A stretch of DNA of 64,000 bases from Streptomyces sp. Root1304 (GTDB taxonomy: Bacteria; Actinomycetota; Actinomycetes; Streptomycetales; Streptomycetaceae), in contig NZ_LMEP01000023.1 in the NCBI RefSeq assembly GCF_001426405.1, positions 420,940 to 484,939 on the forward strand, given 5' to 3'. Both the position numbers and the translations under genes were made by a program. Positions 31,542 through 40,261 of this stretch are shown here, piece after piece. Position 1 is the first letter of the stretch; each line of letters starts with the position of its first letter. The notes beneath the pieces were generated by a model, which saw only the letters and a list, made by a program, of their open reading frames with translations, searched no databases and was not told the DNA's origin.

Positions 31542-33602
31542 ATGCCCCACGTACTGCTGAGACCGGCGGACCGGCGCCACCGCCCCGGCCACCCCGCCCG
31601 CAAGGTCCGTACCCTCCGGACCGCATGGGCGGCCGTCGCGCTCGCCGCGGCACTGGTCGTCGCCCTCCCCGGTGCCGCACTCGCCGCCCCCGGTGACCTC
31701 GATCCGACCTTCGGCCCGGACGGCCGGGTGACGACCCCGATCACCGGGTACGCGGAAGGCCACGACATCGCCCGGCAGTCCGACGGCAAACTGGTCGTGG
31801 TGGGGACGAGCGAGGCCGGGTTCGCGCTCGCGCGCTACGGCACCAACGGCGCCCTCGACCCCACCTTCGGCGGCGACGGCATCGTGACCAGCGATTTCGG
31901 CGGCGGCGCGCACTCGGCCAACGCGGTCGCGGTCCAGCCGTCGGACGGCAAGATCGTCGTGGCGGGCACCACCGAGGTCCTGGCGGAGGAGGGCGGCGGC
32001 TGCTGTTTCTTCTCCGTGGCCCGCTACAACCCCGACGGCAGCCCGGACGCGGCCTTCGGTGACGGCGGCCTGGTCCGTGTCGAGGAGTTCGGCGGCTCCG
32101 CCGACGGCGCCGACGTGGCCGTGCAGCCCGACGGCAGGATCGTCGCCGTGGGCAAGGGCGGCGGTGGAGGCTTCGCGCTCGTCCGCCTCACCGCCGACGG
32201 AAGCCTCGACCCGAGCCTCGGCGGAGACGGGGCGGTCGTCGCGGGCTTCACCCCGGGCTCTCCCCAGGACGCGGGCGGCATCGCGCGCGGCGCGGCCCTC
32301 CAGCCGGACGGAAAGATCGTCTCGGTCGGCTACGTGGGCAACACGGCCTTCGACATCGGCGTCGCCCGCTACAACCCCGACGGCACCCTCGACACCACGT
32401 TCGGCGGCGACGGCATGGTCACCGCGGACTTCGGCGGCACCGAGTTCGGCAATGCCGTGGCCGTACAGCCGGACGGCAGGATCGTCGCCGCGGGTTCCGG
32501 TGGCGCGGGCTTCGCCGCCCTCCGCTACAACGCCGACGGCACCCCCGACGCCGGCTTCGGATCCGGTGGCCGCACCTCTGTCAACGCCCCCGGCGACGGC
32601 GGCACCGCGTACGCCCTGGCGCTCCAGCAGAACGGCAAGATCGTCCTCGCCGGACGCGCGGACGACCCGAACAGCTCCGAAGCGAACGACTTCGGCCTGG
32701 CCCGCCTCAACCCCAACGGCACGGTGGACACCGGCTTCGGCGGCGACGGCTTCGTCGTGACCGGTTTCGGAGACTTCGACGAGGCCCGCGGCGTGCTCGT
32801 ACAGCCCGACGGCAAGGTCGTCGCGGCGGGTTACGGGGCCGGCTTCGCCTTCGCCGTGGCCCGCTACCAGGGCGGCGACGGCACGCCCCCGCCGCTCGCG
32901 GACCTGGTGGTGACGAAGACCGGTACGACCGCGGTGAGCATCGGTGACCGCGCCACCTACACGGTGACGGTCACCAACTCCGCCGCGTCCACGGCCCCCG
33001 CGACCGGCGTCACCCTGACGGACACGCTCTCGGGCACCGGCGCGACCCTCGTCTCGGCCGTCGCCTCGCAGGGCGGTTGCACGACCACCACCACGGCGGC
33101 CACCTGTTCCCTCGGCTCGCTGGCCGTCGGCGCGAGCGCGACGGTCACGGTGACGGCCGAGCCCCGGGCCGTCGGAACCCTCACCGACAGGGCCACCGCC
33201 GCCGGCTCGCCGCAGGACCCGACGACCTCGAACAACACCGCCACCGCGACGACTTCCGTGAACAACGCACGCGGCTGCACGCTCATCGGCACCAGCGGCC
33301 CGGACACCCTGAACGGCACCTTCGGCAACGACGTGATCTGTGGCCTCGGGGGCAACGACACCGTCCGTGCGGGCTACGGCAACGACACCGTCCACGGCGG
33401 TTACGGGAACGACGACACGGACGGCGGCTTCGGTGACGACACCCTCAACGGCGGTCCGGGGAACGACCTCCTGACCGGCTCCTACGGCAACGACCGGCTC
33501 ACCACCACCGACGGCGTCGCGGGCAATGACACCGCCAACGGAGGCATGGGCACGGACACCTGCACCACCGACCCGGGCGACATCCGCGTCAGCTGCCCGT
33601 GA
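31542..33602 (+). CDS. Secreted delta-60 repeat protein with DUF11 and RTX-like C-terminus
   Basis: 686 residues with three modules after a signal peptide (RTAWAAVALAAALVVALPGAALA). Residues 45-450 carry about eight delta-60 repeats of the form LDPTFGGDG-x-VTTDFGG...A-x-AVQPDGKIVVAG, expected to fold as a beta-propeller. A DUF11 domain follows (ADLVVTKTGTTAVSIGDRATYTVTVTN... TSNNTATATTSV). The last 110 residues have six RTX-type nonapeptides (GGNDTVRAG, GGYGNDDTD, GGPGNDLLTG) that bind calcium. Cys pairs at the end (GTDTCTT...VSCP) suggest a disulphide clamp. ATG 31542 follows GGAGG. It is probably a cell-surface or matrix protein. RTX repeats together with a Sec-type signal are unusual, since classic RTX proteins use type I secretion. 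Confidence 0.85.
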   Translation: MPHVLLRPADRRHRPGHPARKVRTLRTAWAAVALAAALVVALPGAALAAPGDLDPTFGPDGRVTTPITGYAEGHDIARQSDGKLVVVGTSEAGFALARYGTNGALDPTFGGDGIVTSDFGGGAHSANAVAVQPSDGKIVVAGTTEVLAEEGGGCCFFSVARYNPDGSPDAAFGDGGLVRVEEFGGSADGADVAVQPDGRIVAVGKGGGGGFALVRLTADGSLDPSLGGDGAVVAGFTPGSPQDAGGIARGAALQPDGKIVSVGYVGNTAFDIGVARYNPDGTLDTTFGGDGMVTADFGGTEFGNAVAVQPDGRIVAAGSGGAGFAALRYNADGTPDAGFGSGGRTSVNAPGDGGTAYALALQQNGKIVLAGRADDPNSSEANDFGLARLNPNGTVDTGFGGDGFVVTGFGDFDEARGVLVQPDGKVVAAGYGAGFAFAVARYQGGDGTPPPLADLVVTKTGTTAVSIGDRATYTVTVTNSAASTAPATGVTLTDTLSGTGATLVSAVASQGGCTTTTTAATCSLGSLAVGASATVTVTAEPRAVGTLTDRATAAGSPQDPTTSNNTATATTSVNNARGCTLIGTSGPDTLNGTFGNDVICGLGGNDTVRAGYGNDTVHGGYGNDDTDGGFGDDTLNGGPGNDLLTGSYGNDRLTTTDGVAGNDTANGGMGTDTCTTDPGDIRVSCP

Positions 33603-33608
33603 CGTCCC

Positions 33609-33635
33609 CGTGACCGTCCCTTCGGGGCGGTCACG
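33609..33635 (+). terminator. Terminator of the delta-60 repeat gene
   Basis: CGTGACCG and CGGTCACG enclose CCC/GGG with one bulged base and a TTCG tetraloop, seven bases after the stop. Confidence 0.8.
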
Positions 33636-33662
33636 CTCGGACCTCCCGGTCGAGATGCGGGC

Positions 33663-33767
33663 GTGGTGGACCACACGGTGCTCGCCGCCCCTGAGGTGAC
33701 CTACCCGCCGGCCGACTGGGACGCCTGGCTCAAACAGAGCAAGGAGAGCGCGGAGCGCGGGGGCTGA
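33663..33767 (+). pseudogene. Short coding remnant of unknown origin
   Basis: From GTG 33663 a 34-residue frame reads VVDHTVLAAPEVTYPPADW, then DAWLKQSKESAERGG and stop. It has protein-like character but no ribosome binding site and is too short to classify. It is more likely the tail of a lost gene than a working one. Confidence 0.25.
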
Positions 33768-33829
33768 CCCTCGGAGAGAAGTCGTCGCGAGGTGAGGGAG
33801 GTCGGGCTCGACGTCCGAGCCGCGCCCCG

Positions 33830-34462
33830 TCAGACCCCCGAGCCCACTCCGGTCCCCGCACCCGCCGCCGTCAGCCATGCCTCCGCGACCACGCGGTGGC
33901 CGAGCGGGCTCGGGTGGACGCCGTCCGGGGCGAGGGCCGCCGCCCCGTGCTCCTCTGCGGCCCGCCGCAGCGCCAGGTCCGTGCGTACCACCGTCGCCCC
34001 GCGGGAGGCGGCGGCCCGCAGGACGGCGTCGGTGCGCGGACCGAGGTCCTCGAACCAGGCCTCCTGCTCGGGGGTGGCGGGGAGCAGGAACGGCGTCATC
34101 ACGAGGAGCCGGGCGGCGCACTTCTCCTCGGCGAGGGCCAGGACGCGACCGAGGGCGGCCTCGAACTCCGGGACCGGGCTGGGAAGGCCCTGGTCGTAGC
34201 GGCGCCAGGTGTCGTTGATGCCGATCAGCACGGTGACCACCGTCGGATCGAGGGCGAGGACGTCGGTGGCCCAACGCGCCTCCAGGTCCCGGACGCGGTT
34301 CCCGTTGACCCCTCGGTTGAGGACCGTCACGGAGGGGTGAAGCGCCTCGGAGACCAGCCGTACGTAGCCGTCGCCGAGGGACGAGGGGTCCTCGCGGTCG
34401 CGCCCGGTGTCCGTGACGGAGTCGCCGGCGAACAGCAGCCGGTCGGACGGGGTGAACTGCAC
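33830..34462 (-). CDS. SGNH/GDSL-family hydrolase (esterase)
   Basis: The 210-residue enzyme has all four SGNH blocks: GDSVTD (block I, nucleophile Ser near 15), GVNGNRVRDL (block II Gly), GINDTWR (block III Asn), and DGVHPSPLGH (block V Asp and His). There is no signal peptide, so it acts in the cytoplasm. GTG 34462 lies 12 bases after the stop of the FAH-family hydrolase on the same strand, so the two form an operon inside the fucose locus. Removing acetyl or similar esters from imported sugars is the likely role; the substrate is inferred from position only. Confidence 0.85.
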   Translation of the reverse strand: MQFTPSDRLLFAGDSVTDTGRDREDPSSLGDGYVRLVSEALHPSVTVLNRGVNGNRVRDLEARWATDVLALDPTVVTVLIGINDTWRRYDQGLPSPVPEFEAALGRVLALAEEKCAARLLVMTPFLLPATPEQEAWFEDLGPRTDAVLRAAASRGATVVRTDLALRRAAEEHGAAALAPDGVHPSPLGHRVVAEAWLTAAGAGTGVGSGV

Positions 34463-34474
34463 GGCGGTGTCCTC

Positions 34475-35383
34475 TCAGGCCTGTCGGAAGGTGTGCCGCA
34501 TGGTACCGAGCCCGTCGATCCCGCACTCGACGGAATCCCCGTCACGCAGGTACGGGCGCGGCTCGGGACGCCCGAGGGCGACCCCGGCCGGGGTCCCGGT
34601 GTTGATGACGTCACCGGGGTACAGCACCATGAACCGGCTCAGATAGCGGATGATCCCGGCGACGGGGAACACCATGTCGGCCGTCGTGCCGTTCTGGCGC
34701 TCGACCCCGTTCACCGACAGCCCGAGGGCGAGCTTCCCCGGGTCGGGAACCTCGTCGGGGGTGACGAGCCACGGACCGAGCGGGTTGAAGGTCTCGCAGC
34801 TCTTGCCCTTGTCCCACTGGCCGCCGCGCTCCAACTGGAAGGCGCGCTCGGAGACGTCGTGGGAGACGGCGTACCCGGCGACGCAGGCGAGGGCCTCCTC
34901 GTCGGTCTCGAGGTAGCGCGCGGTCCTGCCGATCACCACCGCGAGCTCGACCTCGTAGTCGGTCTTGACGCTGCCGCGGGGGATCAGCACGTCGTCGTAC
35001 GGCCCCGAGACCGTCCAGGGGTCCTTCATGAACACGACCGGCTCGGCCGGGATCGCGGCGCCCGTCTCCGCCGCGTGGTCCCGGTAGTTGAGGCCGATGC
35101 ACACCACCTTCCCCGGACGCGCGACCGGCGCCCCGATCCGTATGCCGTCGGCCCCGGCACCCGGAGCCGACAGTTCCCCGGCCGCGGGGCCGGGCAGCTT
35201 CCCGGGGGCCAGTACGGGCAGTTCCCCGGCGGCCACCGCGCGGGCGAGGCGGTCGAGGGCGCCGTCGGCGAGGGAGCGGTGGTCGATGTCGTCGAGGACG
35301 CCGGACGCGTCGAGGAGTTCACCGGACCCGCTCAGGACCGCGGGGCGCTCGGCCCCCGCCTCTCCGACTCTCAGCACGCGCAT
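34475..35383 (-). CDS. FAH-family hydrolase, likely 2,4-diketo-3-deoxy-L-fuconate hydrolase
   Basis: A 302-residue fumarylacetoacetate hydrolase-fold enzyme. The core reads KVVCIGLNYRDHAAE, then the metal ligands in PVVFMKDPWTVSGPYDDVLIPRGSVKTDYEVELAVVIGR (E-x-E with a later D), then YAVSHDVSERAFQLERGGQWDKGKSCETFNPLGPW and GDVINTGTPAGVALG. In the non-phosphorylating L-fucose route this family cleaves the diketo acid to pyruvate and L-lactate, which fits the lutABC genes in the same locus. ATG 35383 follows AAGGG. A perfect FadR-type palindrome lies at 35403-35417, 19 bases upstream. A related L-rhamnonate intermediate is the main alternative substrate. Confidence 0.85.
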   Translation of the reverse strand: MRVLRVGEAGAERPAVLSGSGELLDASGVLDDIDHRSLADGALDRLARAVAAGELPVLAPGKLPGPAAGELSAPGAGADGIRIGAPVARPGKVVCIGLNYRDHAAETGAAIPAEPVVFMKDPWTVSGPYDDVLIPRGSVKTDYEVELAVVIGRTARYLETDEEALACVAGYAVSHDVSERAFQLERGGQWDKGKSCETFNPLGPWLVTPDEVPDPGKLALGLSVNGVERQNGTTADMVFPVAGIIRYLSRFMVLYPGDVINTGTPAGVALGRPEPRPYLRDGDSVECGIDGLGTMRHTFRQA

Positions 35384-35402
35384 GCCAGCCACCCTTCACG
35401 TT

Positions 35403-35417
35403 ATACATCGGATGTAT
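35403..35417. promoter_or_regulatory. GntR/FadR-type operator, site 1
   Basis: ATACATC-G-GATGTAT, perfect 7-bp arms, just upstream of the FAH-family hydrolase. Best match of five such sites in the locus. Confidence 0.8.
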
Positions 35418-35500
35418 CGACCCGGGAATGCAACCAACCAACTGGCGTTTTGTCCAGAGGAAGTTGATGGCGGGGGAGCGGGCCACCCATCGCCCCGAGG

Positions 35501-35515
35501 TATCATCCGATGTAT
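35501..35515. promoter_or_regulatory. GntR/FadR-type operator, site 2
   Basis: TATCATC-C-GATGTAT, five of seven arm pairs, in the divergent region before the hydroxyacid dehydrogenase gene and 98 bp from site 1. Looping between the two sites is possible. Confidence 0.7.
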
Positions 35516-35641
35516 CGTGTGGCGCGCCGACGGCCGCTCCCGGCACCCGCTTCCGTACCGCGTCGCCGCGCCTCGCGGCGCTTCCGCCCCGGGGAGCGGC
35601 CGGCCGGCGTCCAGACCGCCACGCCCCAGGAGGCCGAGCCG

Positions 35642-36652
35642 ATGGCAGACACGACGAGGATGCTCAACGCCCTACTGGTCATGGAAGAAGGGCGCAGGGC
35701 CGATGTCTACCCGGCGTCGGTCCTGGAGGACATCGGGAACCTGGTGAACCTCCGCACCCCCGCCCTCACCCGTGACGCCCTCCGCCGCGATCCCGGCGTA
35801 CTGGAGGAGGTCGACGTGCTGCTCACCGGCTGGGGCGCGCCGGTCCTCGACGCGGAACTCCTCTCCCGTGCACCACGGTTGAGGGCCGTGATGGTCGCCG
35901 CCGGCTCGGTGCGCCATCTGACCACACCGGAGTTCTGGGCCCGGGGCGTCCCCATCGTCACCGCGGCCGCGGCCAACGCGGTCCCGGTCGCCGAGTTCAG
36001 CCTGGCCCAGATCCTGCTGGGCCTGAAACAGGTCCACCGGCTGGGCCGCGAGGTGGTGGCCCGCGGGAAGTTCCCGCACGATCCCCGGGTCGCCGGCGGA
36101 TACGGCTCCCGGGTGGGGCTCCTCGGTCTGGGGGAGATCGGCCGGCTGGTCGCGGAGCATCTGCGGCGCTTCGACGTCGAGGTGCTGGCCTGCGACCCCG
36201 TGATCGACCCGGCCGCCGCCGGCGCGCTGGGCGTCCGGCTCACCGGAGTCGAGGAGCTGTTCTCGTCGTGCGACGTCGTGAGCGTGCACGCCCCGCTGCT
36301 CCCCGAGACCGAAGGCCTCGTCGGCAAGCGGCTGATGTCCCTCCTCCCCGAGGGCGCCACCCTCGTCAACACGGCCCGCGGCGCCGTCCTGAACGAGCCG
36401 GAGGTGATCGGGGTCCTCTGGGACCGCCCCGACCTCACCGCCGTGCTCGACGTGACCTGGCCCGAGCCGCCCGACCTGGGCTCGGCGCTCTTCACCCTGC
36501 CGAACGTCGTCCTCACGCCGCATCTCGCCGGCGCCATGGGCGGGGAGCGTGCCCGACTCGGTGAGCTGGTCCGTGACGAACTGCGCCGACTGGTGAACGG
36601 CGAACCGCTGCGGCATGCCGTGGAACCGGCCCGGGCCGCGACGAGGGCGTAG
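35642..36652 (+). CDS. D-isomer-specific 2-hydroxyacid dehydrogenase
   Basis: The 336-residue NAD-dependent dehydrogenase has the Rossmann motif GLLGLGEIGRLVAEHL near 155-170, the catalytic Arg in LVNTARGAVLNE, the Glu in DVTWPEPPD, and the catalytic His in LTPHLAGAMGG. ATG 35642 follows AGGAGG. It diverges from the FAH-family hydrolase across two FadR-type sites and so belongs to the fucose regulon. Its substrate is not needed by the standard L-fucose route; reducing a 2-keto acid from a side branch such as the glucarate path is one possibility. Confidence 0.87.
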   Translation: MADTTRMLNALLVMEEGRRADVYPASVLEDIGNLVNLRTPALTRDALRRDPGVLEEVDVLLTGWGAPVLDAELLSRAPRLRAVMVAAGSVRHLTTPEFWARGVPIVTAAAANAVPVAEFSLAQILLGLKQVHRLGREVVARGKFPHDPRVAGGYGSRVGLLGLGEIGRLVAEHLRRFDVEVLACDPVIDPAAAGALGVRLTGVEELFSSCDVVSVHAPLLPETEGLVGKRLMSLLPEGATLVNTARGAVLNEPEVIGVLWDRPDLTAVLDVTWPEPPDLGSALFTLPNVVLTPHLAGAMGGERARLGELVRDELRRLVNGEPLRHAVEPARAATRA

Positions 36653-36755
36653 GAGGCGGAGCGCAGGGCCGCGTGACGGACGCGGAGACGCCCCGACCTG
36701 GGCTCTCATCCCCTGCTGGCTTGAATGTCGAGGCCCGGGACTTCCTGCCCCGGGC

Positions 36756-36770
36756 ATACATCGGATCTTT
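36756..36770. promoter_or_regulatory. GntR/FadR-type operator, site 3 (degenerate)
   Basis: ATACATC-G-GATCTTT: the left arm is perfect, the right arm has two changes. It lies about 190 bp upstream of the importer promoter, and a terminator separates them, so its role is uncertain. Confidence 0.45.
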
Positions 36771-36871
36771 GATCCACGCTTCAGTGGCGGTAGCCCTGCC
36801 GTCGTCCCGCCCCCGTCGCGGGGTGCCCTCACCCTCGATCCCGCTCCATGACTGCTCAAGTGGGTGATTGG

Positions 36872-36905
36872 CGCCCCGAAGGTCCCCCTCCGGACCTTCG
36901 GGGCG
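36872..36905 (+). terminator. Strong terminator downstream of the dehydrogenase gene
   Basis: A perfect 14-bp stem (872-885 with 892-905) with a six-base loop. Confidence 0.85.
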
Positions 36906-36947
36906 ATACGAATTCCGCACCCTCAACTCTTTTCAGTCATCGGACTA

Positions 36948-36976
36948 TTGACCCCCGATCGGCCGCGCGTTAGCGT
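36948..36976 (+). promoter_or_regulatory. Promoter of the sugar importer operon
   Basis: TTGACC (948-953), 17-base spacer, TAGCGT (971-976): a close match to the Streptomyces vegetative consensus, followed within 5 bases by a LacI-type box. Confidence 0.75.
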
Positions 36977-36980
36977 CCCG

Positions 36981-36992
36981 GCAAGCGCTTAC
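36981..36992. promoter_or_regulatory. LacI-family operator-like box
   Basis: GCAAGCGCTTAC has the AAGCGCTT palindromic core typical of LacI-family sugar repressors. It sits at the predicted transcription start. No lacI-type gene occurs in the window. Confidence 0.55.
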
Positions 36993-37027
36993 AGGCCAGC
37001 TGCCGAGGGCGGCGAACAGGAGTGGTG

Positions 37028-38353
37028 ATGCAGAGAACGCGATGGATCGGCGCGGGTATTCTCGCCTCGGCGTTGGCCCTCACGAGCTGTACGTCCGGCC
37101 CCGCCGGCACGGACGCCAAGCAGGACTCCAAGGCGGAACTGGAACTGTGGACCAGGACCACCCCCGGCGGTCCCGGTGAGAAGGCCACGCTGCGGCTCGT
37201 GGCCGGATTCGAGAAGGCCACCGGCCACAAGGTGAAGGTCACGGCGATCTTCGACGACTTCGAGACAAAGCTCCAGCAGCGGGCCGCCCAGCGGAACCTG
37301 CCCGACATCGTCATGAACGACGTCACCCAGCTCGGCTCCATGCACAGCCAGGGGCTGCTCAGGGAGATCGACCTGACCAGGATCAAGAGCAGCGGGGACC
37401 TCGTCGAGCAGGGCCTCGACTCCGGCAAGAGCGTCGACGGGAAGCAGTACGGCATCCCGTACTCCGCCCAGGCCGGAGCCCTCCTCATCCGCAAGGACTG
37501 GCGCGAGAAGCTGAAGCTCGGGGCCCCGCAGAGCTGGGACGACCTCGCCGCGATGGCGAAGGCCTTCACCACCCGGGACCCCGACGGCAACGGCAAGCAG
37601 GACACCTACGGACTCGCCGCCCCGCTCTCCACCAAGCGCGGCTACGCCTCCTGGTACTTCTCCAACTTCCTCTGGGCCGCCGGCGGTGACTTCATCACCG
37701 AGAGCGGCAAGGGGAAGTACAAGCCGTCCATGACCAGCAAGGAGTCCATGGAGGCGGTGAGCTGGTTCCGCGCCCTCGGCTGCGACAGCAAGGCGATCCA
37801 GCCCGGCGCCGTCACCATGGACACCCCGCCGACGAACGAGACCTTCGAGGCGGGCAGGACCGGCATGTTCGTCGTCGGCCCGTACCTGATGCCCCGCTTC
37901 GACAAGTCGCTCGGCAAGGACAAGTACGAGGTCGTCCCCATGCCCAAGGGACCCAAGGACGCCACCGTGCTCGCGGAGGGCGGCTCCGTCTACCTGATGG
38001 CCGGCTCGGAGAACATGGCCGGACAGGACGCCTTCGCCGGATACGCCATCTCCGCCGAGGGCCAGAAGCTCGGCATGCAGGGCGAGGACGGCTCCACCGT
38101 CCAGCTCCCCGTGAACAAGACGGTGGACGTCACCGAGGTCCGTCCCGACCCGCGCTGGAAGACCTACGCCGAGGTCTACCGCACCTCCGGGCGCTACGCC
38201 CCGTCCATCCCCAACTGGACCCCGGTACGACAGGTCACCGCCGAGACCGTCAACGCGCTGATGGCCGACTGCTCCCTCGACGCCGGCGCCAAGCTGCGCG
38301 AGCTCGACAAGAAGCTCGCCGACATCCTCCAGGAGCAGGGAATCGCCGGATGA
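37028..38353 (+). CDS. Sugar ABC transporter substrate-binding lipoprotein
   Basis: The 441-residue protein is a family 1 extracellular solute-binding protein. It starts with RTRWIGAGILASALALTSC, a lipoprotein signal with the lipobox Cys, then ELELWTRTTPGGPGEKATLRLVAGFEKATGHKV and the typical YGIPYSAQAGALLIRKDW. ATG 37028 is chosen because AGGAG lies five bases upstream. Two permease genes follow with ATGA overlaps. No ATPase gene is present; in Streptomyces such importers share the MsiK ATPase. It is expected to capture fucose-containing oligosaccharides or the lyase products of this locus. Confidence 0.92.
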   Translation: MQRTRWIGAGILASALALTSCTSGPAGTDAKQDSKAELELWTRTTPGGPGEKATLRLVAGFEKATGHKVKVTAIFDDFETKLQQRAAQRNLPDIVMNDVTQLGSMHSQGLLREIDLTRIKSSGDLVEQGLDSGKSVDGKQYGIPYSAQAGALLIRKDWREKLKLGAPQSWDDLAAMAKAFTTRDPDGNGKQDTYGLAAPLSTKRGYASWYFSNFLWAAGGDFITESGKGKYKPSMTSKESMEAVSWFRALGCDSKAIQPGAVTMDTPPTNETFEAGRTGMFVVGPYLMPRFDKSLGKDKYEVVPMPKGPKDATVLAEGGSVYLMAGSENMAGQDAFAGYAISAEGQKLGMQGEDGSTVQLPVNKTVDVTEVRPDPRWKTYAEVYRTSGRYAPSIPNWTPVRQVTAETVNALMADCSLDAGAKLRELDKKLADILQEQGIAG

Positions 38354-39351
38354 CGAGCGTCGACCAGGTGAAGTCGGCCGCCACGACGGCGGCCGGCTCC
38401 ACCACCCCGGCGGACGGACGGCCGGAGTCGGGGTCCGCGACCGCGGCCCCCGGCGGGCGGCCCGTCTCCCGCCGGGTGCGCAGCCGCCGCGGCGGCCGGT
38501 GGTGGACGCCGTGGCTCTTCCTGGCCCCGGCCCTGATCCTCTTCCTGTACTTCAAGTTCATCCCCATGGCCAGCGCGCTGGCCATGTCGTTCCAGGACGT
38601 CCAGCCCTACCTGGGCAACCGGTGGGTCGGCGGCGAGAACTACGCCACCGTCCTGACCTCCGACGGTTTCCGCGAGGCCGCCTGGCACACCGTCGTCCTC
38701 GCGGTCGGCCAGACCCTCGGGTCGATGCTGCTCGGCCTCACCCTCGCCCTGCTCATGGAGGGACAGGGCCGCAAGCTCGGCTTCGTGCGCTCGGCGGCCT
38801 TCCTGCCGGTCGTCGTGCCGATCGCGGTCGTCGCCGAACTCTGGCGGATCATGTACCACCCCACCGAGGACGGCATGCTCAACTCCCTCCTCGGCCTGGT
38901 GGGGTTCGGCCCGTCGGGATTCATCAACGACCCCGACAGCTCGATGGTTTCCATCATGGTCACCGGCATCTGGCGCGGCGCGCCCTACGACATGATGATC
39001 TTCCTCGCGGGACTGGCCGGCGTCGACCGCGGTCTCTACGAGGCGGCCAAGGTCGACGGCGCGTCGAGGTTCCAGCGCATCCGCCACGTGACGGTCCCCG
39101 GCCTGCGGGCCGTCCTCACCATCCTCTTCATCCTGGCGGCCATCCGCGGCCTGCGCGTCTTCACCGAGGTCTTCCTGCTCACCAACGGCGGACCCGACGG
39201 CTCGACCGAGGTCGTCATGACCGTCATCTACAAGCTGGGCCTCGAACAGAACCGGCTCGGCGTCGGCGCCGCCGGAGCGGTGCTGCTGTTCCTCGCGACG
39301 CTGCTCCTGACGGTCGGCGTCCACCTGTTCCGACGGAGGGGTAACGAATGA
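38350..39351 (+). CDS. Sugar ABC transporter permease, MalF type
   Basis: 333 residues with a long low-complexity cytoplasmic N-terminus, then six helices starting with WLFLAPALILFLYFKFIPMASALAMSF. The EAA loop that docks the ATPase is YEAAKVDGASRFQRIRHVTVPGL. It overlaps the binding-protein stop and the next permease start by ATGA. Confidence 0.93.
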   Translation: MTSVDQVKSAATTAAGSTTPADGRPESGSATAAPGGRPVSRRVRSRRGGRWWTPWLFLAPALILFLYFKFIPMASALAMSFQDVQPYLGNRWVGGENYATVLTSDGFREAAWHTVVLAVGQTLGSMLLGLTLALLMEGQGRKLGFVRSAAFLPVVVPIAVVAELWRIMYHPTEDGMLNSLLGLVGFGPSGFINDPDSSMVSIMVTGIWRGAPYDMMIFLAGLAGVDRGLYEAAKVDGASRFQRIRHVTVPGLRAVLTILFILAAIRGLRVFTEVFLLTNGGPDGSTEVVMTVIYKLGLEQNRLGVGAAGAVLLFLATLLLTVGVHLFRRRGNE

Positions 39352-40214
39352 GCGCGCCGACCGAGACCGCGCTGGGTCTCACCGAGAGCCGGAGCGTCGG
39401 CGGCCGCGTCCTCAAGGCCGTCACCTACCTCATGGTCCTGCTGCTCTTCGCGGGCCCGCTCCTGGCCCTCCTGGTCAGCGCCTTCAACCACGTGAAGGAC
39501 CCGACCCAGCTCAGCGTCATCCCCTCCGACCCCACCACGGACAACTTCACGGTCGCGTTCGACCAGGGAGTCCTGAAGTACCTGCTCAACTCGTTCTTCG
39601 TCGTCGGGTTCGGACTCCTCCTCCAGGTGGCCGTCTCCGTCCTGGCGGGCTACGCCCTCGCCCGGAAGCGGTTCCGCGGGATGAGTCTGGTCTTCGTCGC
39701 GATCCTGGCCACGCTGATGCTGCCGGAAGAGATCCTGGCCATCCCGCTGTCCGTGATCCTCGCCGACCTGCCGGTCGTCCACTTCAATCTGATCGGCACC
39801 CTGGCCGGCATGATCGTCCCCGTCGGCGCCTGGGCGTTCTCCATCCTCGTCATGACCGAGTTCATGAAGGAGGTGCCCCGGGAACTGGAGGAGGCGGCAC
39901 GCATCGACGGCGCCGGAGACCTGCGGATCTTCGCGCAGATCATCCTCCCGATGTGCAAGCCCGCGCTCGGCGTCATCGGCGTCTTCGGCTTCACCATGAT
40001 CTGGGACCAGTACCTGCTGCCCCTCCTGGTGGCCACCGACTCGTCCTCGTACACGCTCCCGCTGGCCCTGCGCACCCTCCGGGTCGACCCCCTCGTCACC
40101 CCCGGCGTGGTCATGGCGGCGTCCCTGCTCGCCCTGCTGCCCTCGGTGATCGTCTTCCTCTTCTTCCAGCGCTCCTTCGTCCACGGTCTGTCCAGCGGCG
40201 CCCTCAAGGGCTGA
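39348..40214 (+). CDS. Sugar ABC transporter permease, MalG type
   Basis: 288 residues, six helices, EAA loop EEAARIDGAGDLRIFAQIILPMCKPAL. It is the second half of the membrane channel. The dehydratase gene follows after 47 bases and is probably on the same transcript. Confidence 0.93.
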   Translation: MSAPTETALGLTESRSVGGRVLKAVTYLMVLLLFAGPLLALLVSAFNHVKDPTQLSVIPSDPTTDNFTVAFDQGVLKYLLNSFFVVGFGLLLQVAVSVLAGYALARKRFRGMSLVFVAILATLMLPEEILAIPLSVILADLPVVHFNLIGTLAGMIVPVGAWAFSILVMTEFMKEVPRELEEAARIDGAGDLRIFAQIILPMCKPALGVIGVFGFTMIWDQYLLPLLVATDSSSYTLPLALRTLRVDPLVTPGVVMAASLLALLPSVIVFLFFQRSFVHGLSSGALKG

Positions 40215-40261
40215 CCCACGCCTCCTCCCGTACCGCCGCACCCACGAAAGGACCACCCGCC

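Larger units (their letters stand above)
36653..36947. other. Intergenic region between dehydrogenase and importer operon
   Basis: This gap holds FadR-type site 3 and a terminator, listed separately. No further gene was found in it. Confidence 0.6.

Noticed and set aside
31279..31680. Minus-strand frame upstream of the delta-60 gene as a real gene
   Set aside because: It overlaps the start and signal peptide of the delta-60 protein, has no ribosome binding site and shows no domain.
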